NCBI RefSeq assembly: GCF_013303125.1
Contig: NZ_JABTTE010000021.1
Span: 1-64,000 of the forward strand
Reading direction: 5' to 3'
Length of the DNA stretch: 64,000 nucleotides
From: Calidifontibacillus erzurumensis
Lineage (GTDB): Bacteria > Bacillota > Bacilli > Bacillales > Bacillaceae_J
The notes under the pieces were generated by a model. That model did no database searches, was not told the origin of the DNA, and worked only from the letters and a program-made list of their open reading frames with translations. A program made the position numbers and the translations under genes. Position 1 is the first letter of the stretch, and each line of letters starts with the position of its first letter. Below, piece after piece: positions 36,648-45,644 of this stretch.

Positions 36648-37972
36648 GTATGAAAAAGAAATGGACCAAGCATATAGGGATTTTTCTTTTCGTTTTTGCT
36701 ATATGTGCTATTGCATTATATGGAGTGTGGCGGATATGGCTTGATCCTTACCGGGGGACGGTAAGCACCTTTGAGAAATCCGAAGAGCTTGATACCGTCC
36801 TTACCGGGATGCAAGCTGCGGAGGATTTAAAGTTTATTGTCAATCGTCTGCGGGAGCGTCATCCGGCTTGTATATCCGACCTGCCTGCGGCAGTTCAGAA
36901 GGCATATGAGCGGGAGTATGCAAAGCTTTCCGAATCGACAGAGGTTACGGTCCTGTCACTGTGGCAAAGTGCATCTCGGGTTCTTGCATGCCTTGAAGAT
37001 TCCCATACCATGGTACGGGCGTACTATGAGGATACAAAGTTTCTACCGTTATTATTTTCATGGGAAGGGCAACGCTTGGTTTGTTCAGGCGGCGGATATG
37101 ACGGATATACTGTTAATAAGATAGGTGGTGTTTCGGCTGCTCAGCTTTACGAACGATTTCAGGAACAATTTTCCTATGAGCTTGACATCTGGAGCCGTTA
37201 TGTCTTTGCCTCACGCATCAATCGCAGCGATTATCTGGCTTTTGTAGGCATAAATACTGGGCGGGAGATTGAAATTTCGCTGGAGCGGCAAAATGACGGA
37301 AGCTCCATCAATAAAGCCTTTGCGCTGCAGGAGAATGCGATAGCTATGCCGATAGGAACGGAGCCCTTCTACGACTATTCGGTAGATAGAGCGTCCGGTG
37401 TAGGGATTTTCATACTTCGTCAATGCATCTATGACAAGACATACAAGACTGCACTGAAAGATTTCTTTACATCTGTGCGTGATGAGGGCGTCCACAGTGT
37501 TATCGTGGACTTGCGAGGCAATCCCGGCGGAAATTCACTGGTCGCTAACGAGTTTCTTCGTTACCTTCCAGTGGAGAGCTATCAGGTCGGAAGATCTACA
37601 GTCCGCTTTGGTCCGGTTATATGGGAAAACCAGCCCGGACGACAGAAAAACCAGCAAGCGGAGCATGTGTTTTCAGGAGATGTATATGTGCTGACTAGTA
37701 CAGACAGCTTTAGCGCAGCTATGGACTTTGCGACGTTGCTTTCAGATAACGGGCTATGTACGGTGGTTGGAGAGATTCCTGGCAATATGCCATCTTCCTA
37801 TGGTGATGTTCTGCATTTTCAGACGCCGAATGCATTGCTTGCCTTCACCGTATCCTATAAATATTTTATGCGACCTGATGAATCTAAGTCTAATTTGCCG
37901 CTTCTTCCAGATGTACAGATTTCCGCTAATAACGCTTTGGAAGAAGCGTTGAGGCTGATTCACAATGATTGA
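36644..37972 (+). CDS. Membrane-anchored S41-family peptidase
   Basis: Protein of 442 aa with an N-terminal membrane helix (HIGIFLFVFAICAIALYGVW) and an extracellular tail. The S41 core is recognised by VIVDLRGNPGGNS and TSTDSFSAAMDFATLL, in which the Ser of TDSFSA is the probable nucleophile; a Lys-type general base should follow, and PGNMPSS aligns with that loop. No PDZ domain is clear. It is translationally coupled to the 67-aa membrane gene. Codon use is distinctly GC-richer than that of the flanking genes, indicating import. The biological role is unknown. Confidence 0.8.
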   Translation: MSMKKKWTKHIGIFLFVFAICAIALYGVWRIWLDPYRGTVSTFEKSEELDTVLTGMQAAEDLKFIVNRLRERHPACISDLPAAVQKAYEREYAKLSESTEVTVLSLWQSASRVLACLEDSHTMVRAYYEDTKFLPLLFSWEGQRLVCSGGGYDGYTVNKIGGVSAAQLYERFQEQFSYELDIWSRYVFASRINRSDYLAFVGINTGREIEISLERQNDGSSINKAFALQENAIAMPIGTEPFYDYSVDRASGVGIFILRQCIYDKTYKTALKDFFTSVRDEGVHSVIVDLRGNPGGNSLVANEFLRYLPVESYQVGRSTVRFGPVIWENQPGRQKNQQAEHVFSGDVYVLTSTDSFSAAMDFATLLSDNGLCTVVGEIPGNMPSSYGDVLHFQTPNALLAFTVSYKYFMRPDESKSNLPLLPDVQISANNALEEALRLIHND

Positions 37973-38031
37973 AATAAATACAGGGGGGAAACACAGATGG
38001 ATCACATTTTATACTGTGATAAAAAGTATTG

Positions 38032-38112
38032 GTGAATAAGGCAGACAACATGATGTATGAGGCTAAGGCTGCCGGAAGGAATTGTGTACGGTGTATGAAT
38101 GAGTGTGAATAG
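38032..38112 (+). pseudogene. C-terminal fragment of a GGDEF protein
   Basis: About 26 codons reading NKADNMMYEAKAAGRNCV followed by a short tail and stop. This is the usual last helix of GGDEF (diguanylate cyclase) domains (ADxxLYxAKxxGRN). An in-frame stop lies 12 bases upstream, so the rest is gone. Confidence 0.65.
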
Positions 38113-38131
38113 GAAGAAGTATAGTGAGACA

Positions 38132-38406
38132 ATGAGTAACGCAAGAGTTGTTGAAATCGCCAAAAATATCTACTGGGTAGGGGGCAAGGGACAGCAGGAT
38201 GGTTTATACTGTAATCCTTATCTTCTGGTTGATGAAGAAGCTGTTTTGATTGATCCAGGCTCAGTCCTGGATTTTACAGATGTGTTGGGAAAATGTCTTA
38301 AGCATTGTACATCTGGAAAAAACTAAGTATGTCATCCTGCATCATCAGGATCATGATTTGTGCGAATGTCCCTTTATTTGAACAAAAAGGGGCAAATTTT
38401 AAATAG
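38132..38406 (+). pseudogene. MBL-fold (oxygen-binding di-iron type) gene, frameshifted
   Basis: Begins MSNARVVEIAKNIYWVGG and continues NPYLLVDEEAVLIDPGS. After a shift near 38300 the frame reads LEKTKYVILHHQDHDLC, and after another loss near 38400 IVTHWRT. These match the N-terminal half of flavodiiron-like MBL proteins (HHxDHD-type metal motif). The rest is missing. It is clearly dead. Its pairing with a GGDEF remnant suggests that they came from one redox-signalling operon. Confidence 0.7.
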
Positions 38407-38523
38407 TTACCCATTGGCGAACTCAGAAACAGGGTTAGAAATTGCCAAGCAGATTTAACCCAATGAAAACATTGAAGATGAGCCTGCGGTTTTGGAATTG
38501 ACATATGAGAGGGGCGGACCAAA

Positions 38524-38885
38524 ATGGGAAAAATACTGTACTGGACACCGAGAGTTATATCGATTTTGTTCATTTTTTTCTAGCGTTGTTTTCGCTTGAT
38601 GTGTTTGAGCCGGGAATGAGCGCAGGAAAAATTATGCTAGGATTACTTATGCACAATATCCCATCTATTATTATGGCCGTCTTGCTAGTCATAGCTTGGA
38701 AGAAGGAGATCGTTGGCGCAGTTGGTTATTTTGAGGCTGGCCTTTTATATAATGGAATTGTGATATTCAATATTGTAAATTCGGGATTACAGTGGTATCT
38801 TGCTATATCATGGAGTTTAATTATTGCGGGGCCGTTATTTATAATAGGTATTCTGTTTCTGATTAACTGGAAAAAAAAGAAATGA
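38524..38885 (+). pseudogene. Small membrane-protein gene with T-run frameshift
   Basis: Starts MGKILYWTPRVISILFIFF and shifts at a run of seven T (about 38575). With one more T it continues LALFSLDVFEPGMSAGKI through two more hydrophobic segments to LINWKKKK, about 120 aa. It resembles a family of short four-helix membrane proteins of unknown function in Firmicutes. It is broken as written. Confidence 0.6.
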
Positions 38886-39311
38886 AATGCACTGAGACAT
38901 TAATGAGCATTGCATGTTTCCATGAACGTCCGTTTTCGAGAAAAATGCCAAAGATCCATTGACATGTTCCCGTAAACGTAAGGTGCAAAAAATCAGCCCA
39001 AGACATTAATCCGAGCGGCTCAAGCCACGTTGAGTGCGTGGTGTTGATGTCAAGGGTAAATGAGTAAGTGAATGAAAAAGCCTTATATATCAAGGGTTTT
39101 AGCACATATGGGTATGAAACCCATTAAGCTAAAACGAGAAATTTTCGCTTTGCGGGGACAAGTCCATAAAGGCCATATTTGATAGTTAAGTGGTCAGGTT
39201 AGATGTCAGCCTTCGCGAGTGGTCGATTTAGATGTTTTCTTGGACGTTTTTGAGGTTGTGTTGTCGGGTTGGATAACCGCATGATTTTATAAGTATTCTG
39301 GGGGTGCTAAG
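38886..39311. other. Gene-free stretch with two classes of element-end repeats
   Basis: No gene is seen. 38900-38992 has a TGACATGTTCCCG-type unit, with a looser relative at 38906, like those at 44776-44852. 39008-39180 repeats, with divergence, the sequence at about 35350-35520. Confidence 0.55.
39190..39274 (+). repeat. Three terminal-type repeats, second copy of the 35.5-kb array
   Basis: GTGGTCAGGTTAGATGT at 39190-39206, a variant at 39219-39235, and a weaker one at 39260-39274. Together with the array at 35521-35637, in the same orientation, they flank a 3.6-kb block of imported and decayed genes. Confidence 0.65.
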
Positions 39312-40160
39312 ATGAATTTGAGAGGGGTTTCGGTTTATCATAATGTTTTCGGAGAAGGCATAATTAAACAGTGTGATGAAAATTATCTAGTTGTTAGCTT
39401 TTCACAGGGAGATAAGAAGTTTGTATATCCTGATGTTTTTGAAAACTTTATTTCTGTGAATGATACTAAAATAGCTGAATTTATACATTTAGAAATTGAT
39501 AAAAGGAAACGGAACAAGTTAAAGCAACAAGATATTACAAATGAAAATATGACTGAATACGCCGATTCTTGGGATAATATTTTTGACTTAAATTCTATTA
39601 TGGAAGATTTTTTCCCAAAAAGGGAAACACTACTATCTATAAAAAGGGAACAAACAGATAAAATTATGGAAATAGTTACACGCAGAAAAATTGAGTATTT
39701 AGTGCATTTTACTCGTATAGATAACTTAACTAGTATACTTGAAAACGGACTAATTCCTGTAAGTATGCAGCAAAAAATGAAAATACCTTCGGTCCATAAT
39801 GATGAGCAGCGTTTTGATTCAAAACTTGATTGTACAAGTTGTTCGATTTCTTTTCCAAACTATAAGCTATTCTACACATTTAGAGAGTATAAATTTCCTG
39901 GATCGAGCTGGGTAGTGATAGTTCTTGATAAAGATGTTTTGTTTTCACCTTTGAATATTACATATTTCTGTCAAACAAATGCAGCGGGAGTTTTTCCACG
40001 GATTTCAAGTGCAAAAGAGTTATGTACAGCAACTGCTTTCGAAAATATGTTTTGTAATTCTCTTACAACAAAAGAAAACAAGGTGATACAAAGGGCATCC
40101 CTACAAATAAATGATTGCATAACAACCGACCCACAAGCAGAAATTCTAATTAGTGCTTGA
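39312..40160 (+). CDS. DarT-like DNA ADP-ribosyltransferase with N-terminal barrel domain, 3' truncated
   Basis: Protein of 282 aa. The first about 45 residues (GVSVYHNVFGEGIIKQ, FVYPDVFENFI) form a small beta-barrel-like domain seen in several defence proteins. From about 125 it matches DarT/DUF4433: YLVHFTRIDNLTSILENGLIP with the NAD-binding His, later FPGSSWVVIVLD, and a late QAEILI with the expected catalytic Glu. The coding sequence ends two codons later, where IS3 sequence begins, so the C-terminal end is lost. DarT modifies thymidine in single-stranded DNA as a toxin or anti-phage effector and needs a DarG antitoxin; none is seen. Activity is doubtful. Confidence 0.7.
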   Translation: MNLRGVSVYHNVFGEGIIKQCDENYLVVSFSQGDKKFVYPDVFENFISVNDTKIAEFIHLEIDKRKRNKLKQQDITNENMTEYADSWDNIFDLNSIMEDFFPKRETLLSIKREQTDKIMEIVTRRKIEYLVHFTRIDNLTSILENGLIPVSMQQKMKIPSVHNDEQRFDSKLDCTSCSISFPNYKLFYTFREYKFPGSSWVVIVLDKDVLFSPLNITYFCQTNAAGVFPRISSAKELCTATAFENMFCNSLTTKENKVIQRASLQINDCITTDPQAEILISA

Positions 40161-40665
40161 TAAACTAGGTTGGCATCTTTGTTTGGACCTGCGCTTGCCC
40201 CTACAATTTCTCGATTGAAAAGGTCGACAAATAAACATACATAGTTCCACTTTTTTCCGACACGTACGTATGTTAAATCACTAACAAGGACAGATAGTTT
40301 CTTTTCTTGTTGAAATTCTCGATTGAGGACATTGGCGATTTTTGCTTCATTGCTTTGTTTTTTATGCGGCTTGTAATAAGCAACTGTATAATTGGAGACA
40401 AGATTTAGCTGCTTCATGATTCGACCAATCCGGCGTCTTGAAACGATCTTTTCTTGGTTTTCTAATTCTTTTTTAATTTTACGTGTACCATAGTTGTTGC
40501 GACTTTGCTTAAAAATCTTAAAAATTCGTTCTTGTAAATCTGCTTCTTCTGCTTGTCTTTCATGATCTTCACGTTTTTTAATGTGGTGATAATAGGTACT
40601 TCTTGGAATTTGTAGGACGTCACACATTGCTGATACCGAATATTTGTGAGCTTGTTACGAATCAC
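40160..40665 (-). pseudogene. IS3 orfB (DDE transposase), frameshifted and truncated
   Basis: The frame begins VIRNKLT, then shifts by one base near 40635 to continue SVSAMCDVLQIPRSTYYHH and later VLVSDLTYVRVGKKWNYVCLF, which contains the first catalytic Asp. It reads on to NKDANLVYQAL and then runs into the DarT gene; the second Asp and the Glu are missing. Confidence 0.85.
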
Positions 40666-40667
40666 AT

Positions 40668-40949
40668 CTATTTTCGTCCCATGATCAGCGCGGCTTGCTT
40701 TAAAATATCGTTCTCCATTCGTAGTCGTTGGTTTTCTTTACGCAACTGAATCAGTTCGTTTTCTGCTGAAGAGCGATTATCTTCAGCTTTAAATGAGCCC
40801 GTTTCTTTGTGATTTTTTATCCAACGGTCTAATGCTGAAGGTGTGAGTTCATATTCTCGAGCAATATCTGCACGTGATTTACCATTTTCATAGAGCTTGA
40901 CCATTTGAAGTTTGAATTCTTCTGTATAAGTTCGACGTTGGCGTTTCAT
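40668..40949 (-). CDS. IS3 orfA
   Basis: Helix-turn-helix protein of 93 aa (MKRQRRTYTEEFKLQMVKLY, IAREYELTPSALDRWIK) with a C-terminal leucine-zipper (ENQRLRMENDILKQAALIM), the standard IS3-family OrfA. It is intact, but without a working OrfB it can only bind ends. Confidence 0.9.
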   Translation of the reverse strand: MKRQRRTYTEEFKLQMVKLYENGKSRADIAREYELTPSALDRWIKNHKETGSFKAEDNRSSAENELIQLRKENQRLRMENDILKQAALIMGRK

Positions 40950-41140
40950 TTTGGCTCTCCTTTTTGTTTAGTCTGTTTATTGTACTACCCCTTATAAGTT
41001 TTGTCTAACTAAGTGTAACCGATCCAATAAACCTACTATTTATAAGAAGTTTTCCATAGGACAAGTAATTCAGAATTATACAAATCCTTTTACACAAGCC
41101 GAATTTGTATACAGCTTAATAGAAAGTGAGGTGCAGCAAG

Positions 41141-42706
41141 ATGGCAGTTAGTAAAAATGTAATGATTATACCTGCAATAAAACGTGTAGGCAACAATCGA
41201 AAAGAAGATGAAACACCAAAACTTCGGGTCGCTGCTTATTGCAGAGTTTCTACAGATAGTGATGAGCAGGCTAGTAGTTACGAAGAGCAGATTGAACACT
41301 ATACAGAGTTTATCAAGAAGAATTCAGAGTGGGAATTTGCAGGGATCTTTGCTGATGATGGCATCAGCGGTACAAATACAAAAAATCGCGATGAATTTAA
41401 TCGAATGATTGACGAGTGCATGGCTGGGAAAATTGATATGATTATTACCAAATCAATAAGCCGATTTGCTAGAAATACCTTGGACTGTCTACAATACATC
41501 AGAAAACTTAAAGATAAAAACGTTGCGGTATATTTTGAGAAAGAAAATATCAATACATTGGATGCCAAAGGTGAAATTATGCTTACCATTATGGCATCCT
41601 TAGCGCAACAAGAGAGCCAGTCATTAAGCCAGAATGTAAAGCTTGGCTATCAATACCGATACCAACAGGGAGAGGTAATGGTCAATTGTTCTAGGTTTTT
41701 AGGATATACCAAGGATGAAAATAAGCGATTAGTAATTGTGCCGGAGGAAGCTGAAATAGTTAAAAGGATTTACCGAGAGTATCTTGAAGGCTCAAGTATG
41801 GATAAAATCAAAAAAGGACTTGAAGCTGATGGCATACTTACGGGAGCGGGGAAAAAAAGGTGGCATACCAGTACTATAAGGAAAATATTAAGCAATGAAA
41901 AATACATTGGTGATGCATTGCTCCAAAAAACTTATACGGTAGATTTTCTTACAAAAAAGAGGGTTGTGAATAACGGAATCGTACCTCAGTATTATGTAGA
42001 GAATAACCATGAAGCCATTATCCCGCGTGAAATTTTCATGCAGGTACAAGAAGAGTTAGTTCGTAGAAGTAGAGGACATATAAGTACTAGCGGAAAGAAA
42101 AGAAACTTTAGTTCAAATCATGTATTTTCACAAATTATCTTCTGTGGAGAGTGTGGCGAAATATACCGTAGAGTTCATTGGAATAACCGAGGTAAAAAAT
42201 CGATTGTTTGGAGATGCGTCAGTAGACTTGAGAATACAGGGTTAACTTGTCATTCCCGAACCGTGCTGGAGGATATGATAGGCCTTGCTACGGTGGAGGC
42301 AATTAATAAACTAATAGGGCAAAAGGATGGCTTTTTAACTATCTTAAAGGAAAATATAGAAACAGTGATAAGTGAAACGGACAATAATATTGTTGCCGAG
42401 ATAGATAAAAAGCTAGAGGAATTACAAAAAGACCTTTTGAGACTGGCCAATTCCAAAGAGGATTATAACGACATTGCTGATGAGATTTACAGGCTCAGAG
42501 AGGAAAGGCATAAGGCTTTAGCAGAAGAAGCTGGCAAAAAAGGCTCCAAGCAAAGGCTAGAAGATATGGAAAAATTCCTAAATGAACAATCCACACTCCT
42601 TGAGAAGTATGACGAGCAACTAGTAAGGAGACTTATAGAGAAAATAACGGTCTATGATGGTAAACTAACTATTGAATTTAAATCTGGTGTAGAAGTAGAT
42701 GTATAA
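41141..42706 (+). CDS. Large serine recombinase
   Basis: Recombinase of 521 aa. The catalytic domain has [12 protein letters not shown] (Ser37) and SISRFARN, followed by a recombinase domain ([20 protein letters not shown]), zinc ribbon ([10 protein letters not shown], then [17 protein letters not shown]) and long coiled coil (about 395-470). The layout resembles integrases of clostridial Tn and ICE elements. The start is the ATG after GTGAGGTG; an earlier in-frame Met lacks a site. It is the only plus-strand recombinase here and heads a set of plus-strand cargo genes up to 44.7 kb, which it may have brought in. Confidence 0.9.
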   Translation: MAVSKNVMIIPAIKRVGNNRKEDETPKLRVAAYCRVSTDSDEQASSYEEQIEHYTEFIKKNSEWEFAGIFADDGISGTNTKNRDEFNRMIDECMAGKIDMIITKSISRFARNTLDCLQYIRKLKDKNVAVYFEKENINTLDAKGEIMLTIMASLAQQESQSLSQNVKLGYQYRYQQGEVMVNCSRFLGYTKDENKRLVIVPEEAEIVKRIYREYLEGSSMDKIKKGLEADGILTGAGKKRWHTSTIRKILSNEKYIGDALLQKTYTVDFLTKKRVVNNGIVPQYYVENNHEAIIPREIFMQVQEELVRRSRGHISTSGKKRNFSSNHVFSQIIFCGECGEIYRRVHWNNRGKKSIVWRCVSRLENTGLTCHSRTVLEDMIGLATVEAINKLIGQKDGFLTILKENIETVISETDNNIVAEIDKKLEELQKDLLRLANSKEDYNDIADEIYRLREERHKALAEEAGKKGSKQRLEDMEKFLNEQSTLLEKYDEQLVRRLIEKITVYDGKLTIEFKSGVEVDV

Positions 42707-42724
42707 ACATAGCCTTCATAAATG

Positions 42725-42771
42725 ACCACCATTCAGGGGATATATTCTCTTGCTTGGTGGTTTTCTTCTTA
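42725..42771 (+). terminator. Probable terminator of the recombinase
   Basis: ACCACCA (42725-42731) pairs with TGGTGGT (42755-42761), and the sequence then runs TTTCTTCTT. The loop is long (23 bases). Confidence 0.5.
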
Positions 42772-42847
42772 TTGACTGGAATTGGTAAAAGGTATATAAT
42801 CTTATTAACAATGTTGTTGATATTGTTATTGATAAGGAGATGACAAC

Positions 42848-43081
42848 ATGGGTGATGTTAATGAGCTACTAGAAGAAGCTATTAAGGAAACTGAAAACTT
42901 GAATGCAGGTGAAGTCTTTCTTGTTAAAGACCTGTTCAAGGGTTATGTATGGAATAGAATACCCAGAAAGGATCGACTTCTGCTTGGGACTTTATTTTTA
43001 AACTACGTAAATAAAATGGAAGGTAATATAAAGGCTATTGAAAAGACTTCATCTAATCAACAGAGGTATCAGAAGGTTTGA
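42848..43081 (+). CDS. DUF1413-like protein, 77 aa
   Basis: Small soluble protein containing LNAGEVFLVKDLFKGYVWNRIPRKDRLLLGTLF, which I recognise as the DUF1413 core. The family is common on plasmids and integrative elements, and its function is unknown; the basic middle could bind nucleic acid. AAGGAGATG precedes the ATG. A tandem TTGTTGATATTGTTATTGATA stretch lies directly upstream and could be an operator. Confidence 0.75.
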   Translation: MGDVNELLEEAIKETENLNAGEVFLVKDLFKGYVWNRIPRKDRLLLGTLFLNYVNKMEGNIKAIEKTSSNQQRYQKV

Positions 43082-43134
43082 GGATATAGTAAAACTATTA
43101 TGAAAAGTAATAAAGAATTATAAATTATATAAGG

Positions 43135-43713
43135 GTGGATGGGGTGGATGCTTTGCTTAATTTAAGGCAATTAGTAGATGACTTTTTCTTGTTTGTGCAG
43201 TCTAAGAGTATTGAAATTTATAATGAGTTTAGCCTCCAGCATGAGCTGGGGATATTCCTACGTGAAAAGCTTCCGGATTATCGTATTCAATTTGAAAGAA
43301 ATGTATCATACTTCACACCAGACAATAAAACTATAAAAAAAGAAATAGATATCACTATATTTAATGAAGATAAATCGGAGAAGTATGCAATTGAACTTAA
43401 GTGCCCATTAAATGGCCAGTATCCAGAACAGATGTATTCATTCGTGAAGGATATTAAATTTATGGAGGAGCTTAAGAACCGAGGATTTACTAGAACAGCT
43501 GCTGTTGCTCTTGTTTCGGATAGACCTTTTTATGAAGGGCGCAACAATGAAGGTATATATAGGTTTTTTAGAGAAGAATATTCTGTTTACGGTTGTATTT
43601 TTAAGCCAACAGGTGTAGGAAAAAATAAAGATAGCATTGCATTAACAAGTAGATATGATTTTATCTGGCAGGACTTAAGTGACGGTCGTAAATATTACGT
43701 AATCGAGCTTTGA
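43135..43713 (+). CDS. Putative PD-(D/E)xK nuclease-fold protein, 192 aa
   Basis: Contains EFSLQHELGIFLREKL (N-terminal Glu), KKEIDITIFNED (Asp) and YAIELKCPLNG (ExK), in the order and spacing of a PD-(D/E)xK nuclease core. The second half contains FTRTAAVALVSDRPFY, fitting the remaining strand. The start is GTG at 43135 or three codons later. No specific family is recognised. It lies between a DUF1413 gene and an HNH gene on the same strand, 54 and 47 bases away, suggesting one unit. Confidence 0.6.
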   Translation: MDGVDALLNLRQLVDDFFLFVQSKSIEIYNEFSLQHELGIFLREKLPDYRIQFERNVSYFTPDNKTIKKEIDITIFNEDKSEKYAIELKCPLNGQYPEQMYSFVKDIKFMEELKNRGFTRTAAVALVSDRPFYEGRNNEGIYRFFREEYSVYGCIFKPTGVGKNKDSIALTSRYDFIWQDLSDGRKYYVIEL

Positions 43714-43759
43714 TTCAAACGAGATTTTATCTCTATGTGTAATATGAGGGGGGTAATAT

Positions 43760-44680
43760 ATGAAATGTGCATATTGTGGGAAAGAAGCGAAAGGAACTAA
43801 AGAACATATAATTTCAAGTGCGGTTCTAGATTTATTTCCAGAATGCTTTTTAACATTTGATGATGCCAGAAGCGTAATACACGAAGCAGACCCAATGGTT
43901 AAAGATGTATGTGCTGATTGCAATAATAATAAAATTGCCTATATTGATAGCTATGCAAAAGAATTTATTAGCCAATATTTTACGAGAAGATATAATGAAG
44001 ACGATACGGTTGAGATAGAATATGACTATGTGATGATTCAGAAAATGCTATTAAAATATGCATTTAATGATAGCCGGTCTCATAAAGAAGATTGCTCTTT
44101 TTTTGATAAGGAAATACTGCATTACATTATGAATCCATGTGATAATGCTCCGAAGGAAAATGTGACAGTACTATGTGGATTAGCGATTAATGTCTCTCCT
44201 ATGCATGAAGCCATGTTTGGAAATTTGAAATTACGTTGGTGCAAAAATCCTTTGTTTTATTCAAATAGTACAATAAGAAATATCGATTATGAAACAGGGC
44301 AGATTTTTCTTAATGAAAATGTAGAAAAAGAGGAGTTCCCTGATTTACAACTTTCATACATATTTAGGTTTAATAGCGTACAATTTTTGTTGATGTGCTG
44401 GAGTAAAAATTCGAAGAAAATCCAGCAGAACAATGTTGTTTTAGAGCACCAATATCCATACCATCTAATGAAAGTAAATGATGAGAAAGTAGCTCTACCG
44501 ATATGTACCAATGAGTTTAATTATCATAATTATGAACATATACATGTATGTTGGGATGGATTGTTTGAAGTCGGTTATTTGAGAAAACATGCGAGTGGTG
44601 GCACGTATAAATATAAAGAATTGTTCGAAAAAGAATGGGTAGTAGAAGAAAAAAGAATAAAAGATAAACATCCCCGTTAA
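43760..44680 (+). CDS. HNH-type endonuclease-like protein, 306 aa
   Basis: The N-terminal treble-clef is CAYCGKEAKGTKEHIISSAV followed about 30 residues later by VCADCNNNKI: two CxxC pairs plus the conserved His of an HNH active site. The remaining about 240 residues are unrecognised, with several aromatic and Cys residues, and may recognise the target. GAGGGGGG precedes the ATG at a fair distance. It probably forms a pair with the PD-(D/E)xK protein. Whether it defends against phage or serves the element is unknown. Confidence 0.65.
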   Translation: MKCAYCGKEAKGTKEHIISSAVLDLFPECFLTFDDARSVIHEADPMVKDVCADCNNNKIAYIDSYAKEFISQYFTRRYNEDDTVEIEYDYVMIQKMLLKYAFNDSRSHKEDCSFFDKEILHYIMNPCDNAPKENVTVLCGLAINVSPMHEAMFGNLKLRWCKNPLFYSNSTIRNIDYETGQIFLNENVEKEEFPDLQLSYIFRFNSVQFLLMCWSKNSKKIQQNNVVLEHQYPYHLMKVNDEKVALPICTNEFNYHNYEHIHVCWDGLFEVGYLRKHASGGTYKYKELFEKEWVVEEKRIKDKHPR

Positions 44681-45093
44681 GGGGTTGAGTTACTGTAATA
44701 TTTTGAGTTAGCAGGCTCATTGACAAATTCGAGCTAGGGATAGAATATAATCTGTTTCAAATATGTGGATATAGATGACGTGTTCCCGCCTACCGATAGT
44801 GCAAAAAGTGCCTTTGACTTGTTTCCGACTACCGACAATGTAAAAGACATCAATCCACCCCGCTCGTTGCACTGTGAAGCGGTGGCTAAGCTTGAATTAA
44901 AAGTGTAACTCCAATAATAAACTTCCCATTTTGCCCCGAATTGTGTGAACAATTCCCTCATTTCGGGTCATTTTATGACATACGAGGTTAATATATACTT
45001 GATCATTTATTTATACACTTACTTAACGACCTTATCCAAAGTATAAAGGATTTGGTCTTTTTTATTGAATATTTAACATGAATAAAACGTAGT
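44681..45093. other. Gene-free stretch with element-end repeats
   Basis: Contains two tandem units beginning TGACGTGTTCCCG (44776) and TGACTTGTTTCCG (44815) with ACCGA and GTGCAAAA / GTAAAA parts, like the unit at 38960. It probably marks another IS21-type end. The rest shows nothing recognisable. Confidence 0.5.
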
Positions 45094-45506
45094 TGTACAA
45101 ACACTACAATTAGAAAAAAACTAATTAAACCAGTAGTAAATTATAATGGAAATACAATCAGCTGTTGAAGACTTGAAGGCTGCTCAAACCTTACATGAAG
45201 AACAGTTGTATAATCAGTCTGTTAATAGGTCTTATTATTCAATGATGCATTCATTAAAAGCATTATTTGAAAAAGAAAAAATGCTTTTTCTGACTGGGAG
45301 CCAAGTGTTTTAGAGAATAAATGAATAACTTTAGTAAATAATGGTATAATATCACAAAGCTATTTAAATACATTTAGATATGTTAAACAAAAAAATGGAT
45401 ACCAGATTATAATATTGCAAAAATAGATGAACTAGAAAGCAAAGATTGTATCAATAAAGCAGATGAATTTTTTTCAGAGGTCAAAAGAATTACGCAGATT
45501 GGTTAG
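45094..45506 (+). pseudogene. Decayed relative of the HEPN gene at 21383
   Basis: Pieces in different frames match the C-terminal HEPN region of the intact gene: LIKPVVNY, DLKAAQTLHEEQLYNQSVN, RSYYSMMHSLKALFEKEK, SDWEPS, then after a deletion YLNTFRYVKQK, PDYNIAKIDELESKDC and SEVKRI. The Rx6H residues are still recognisable. At least three shifts and one loss of about 15 codons make it dead. Sequence divergence shows that it is an old relative, not a recent copy. Confidence 0.85.
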
Positions 45507-45644
45507 CTATTTAAATGATTGGAAGGCTCCTTTAAAAACAATTAGGTAGTATGAGTAAAATTATTGTGGGCAAAATTGAACCCCTTCATTTGGTGAGAGA
45601 GCAATAGATCAATCACGAAATGAAGTGGCCACCAAGCGCGGTAG

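Larger units (their letters stand above)
40155..40990 (-). mobile_element. IS3-family remnant
   Basis: Holds an intact orfA and an orfB that is both frameshifted and cut off at the DarT junction near 40155. No second terminal repeat or target duplication could be found, as the element's 3' part is missing. It cannot move by itself. Confidence 0.8.
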
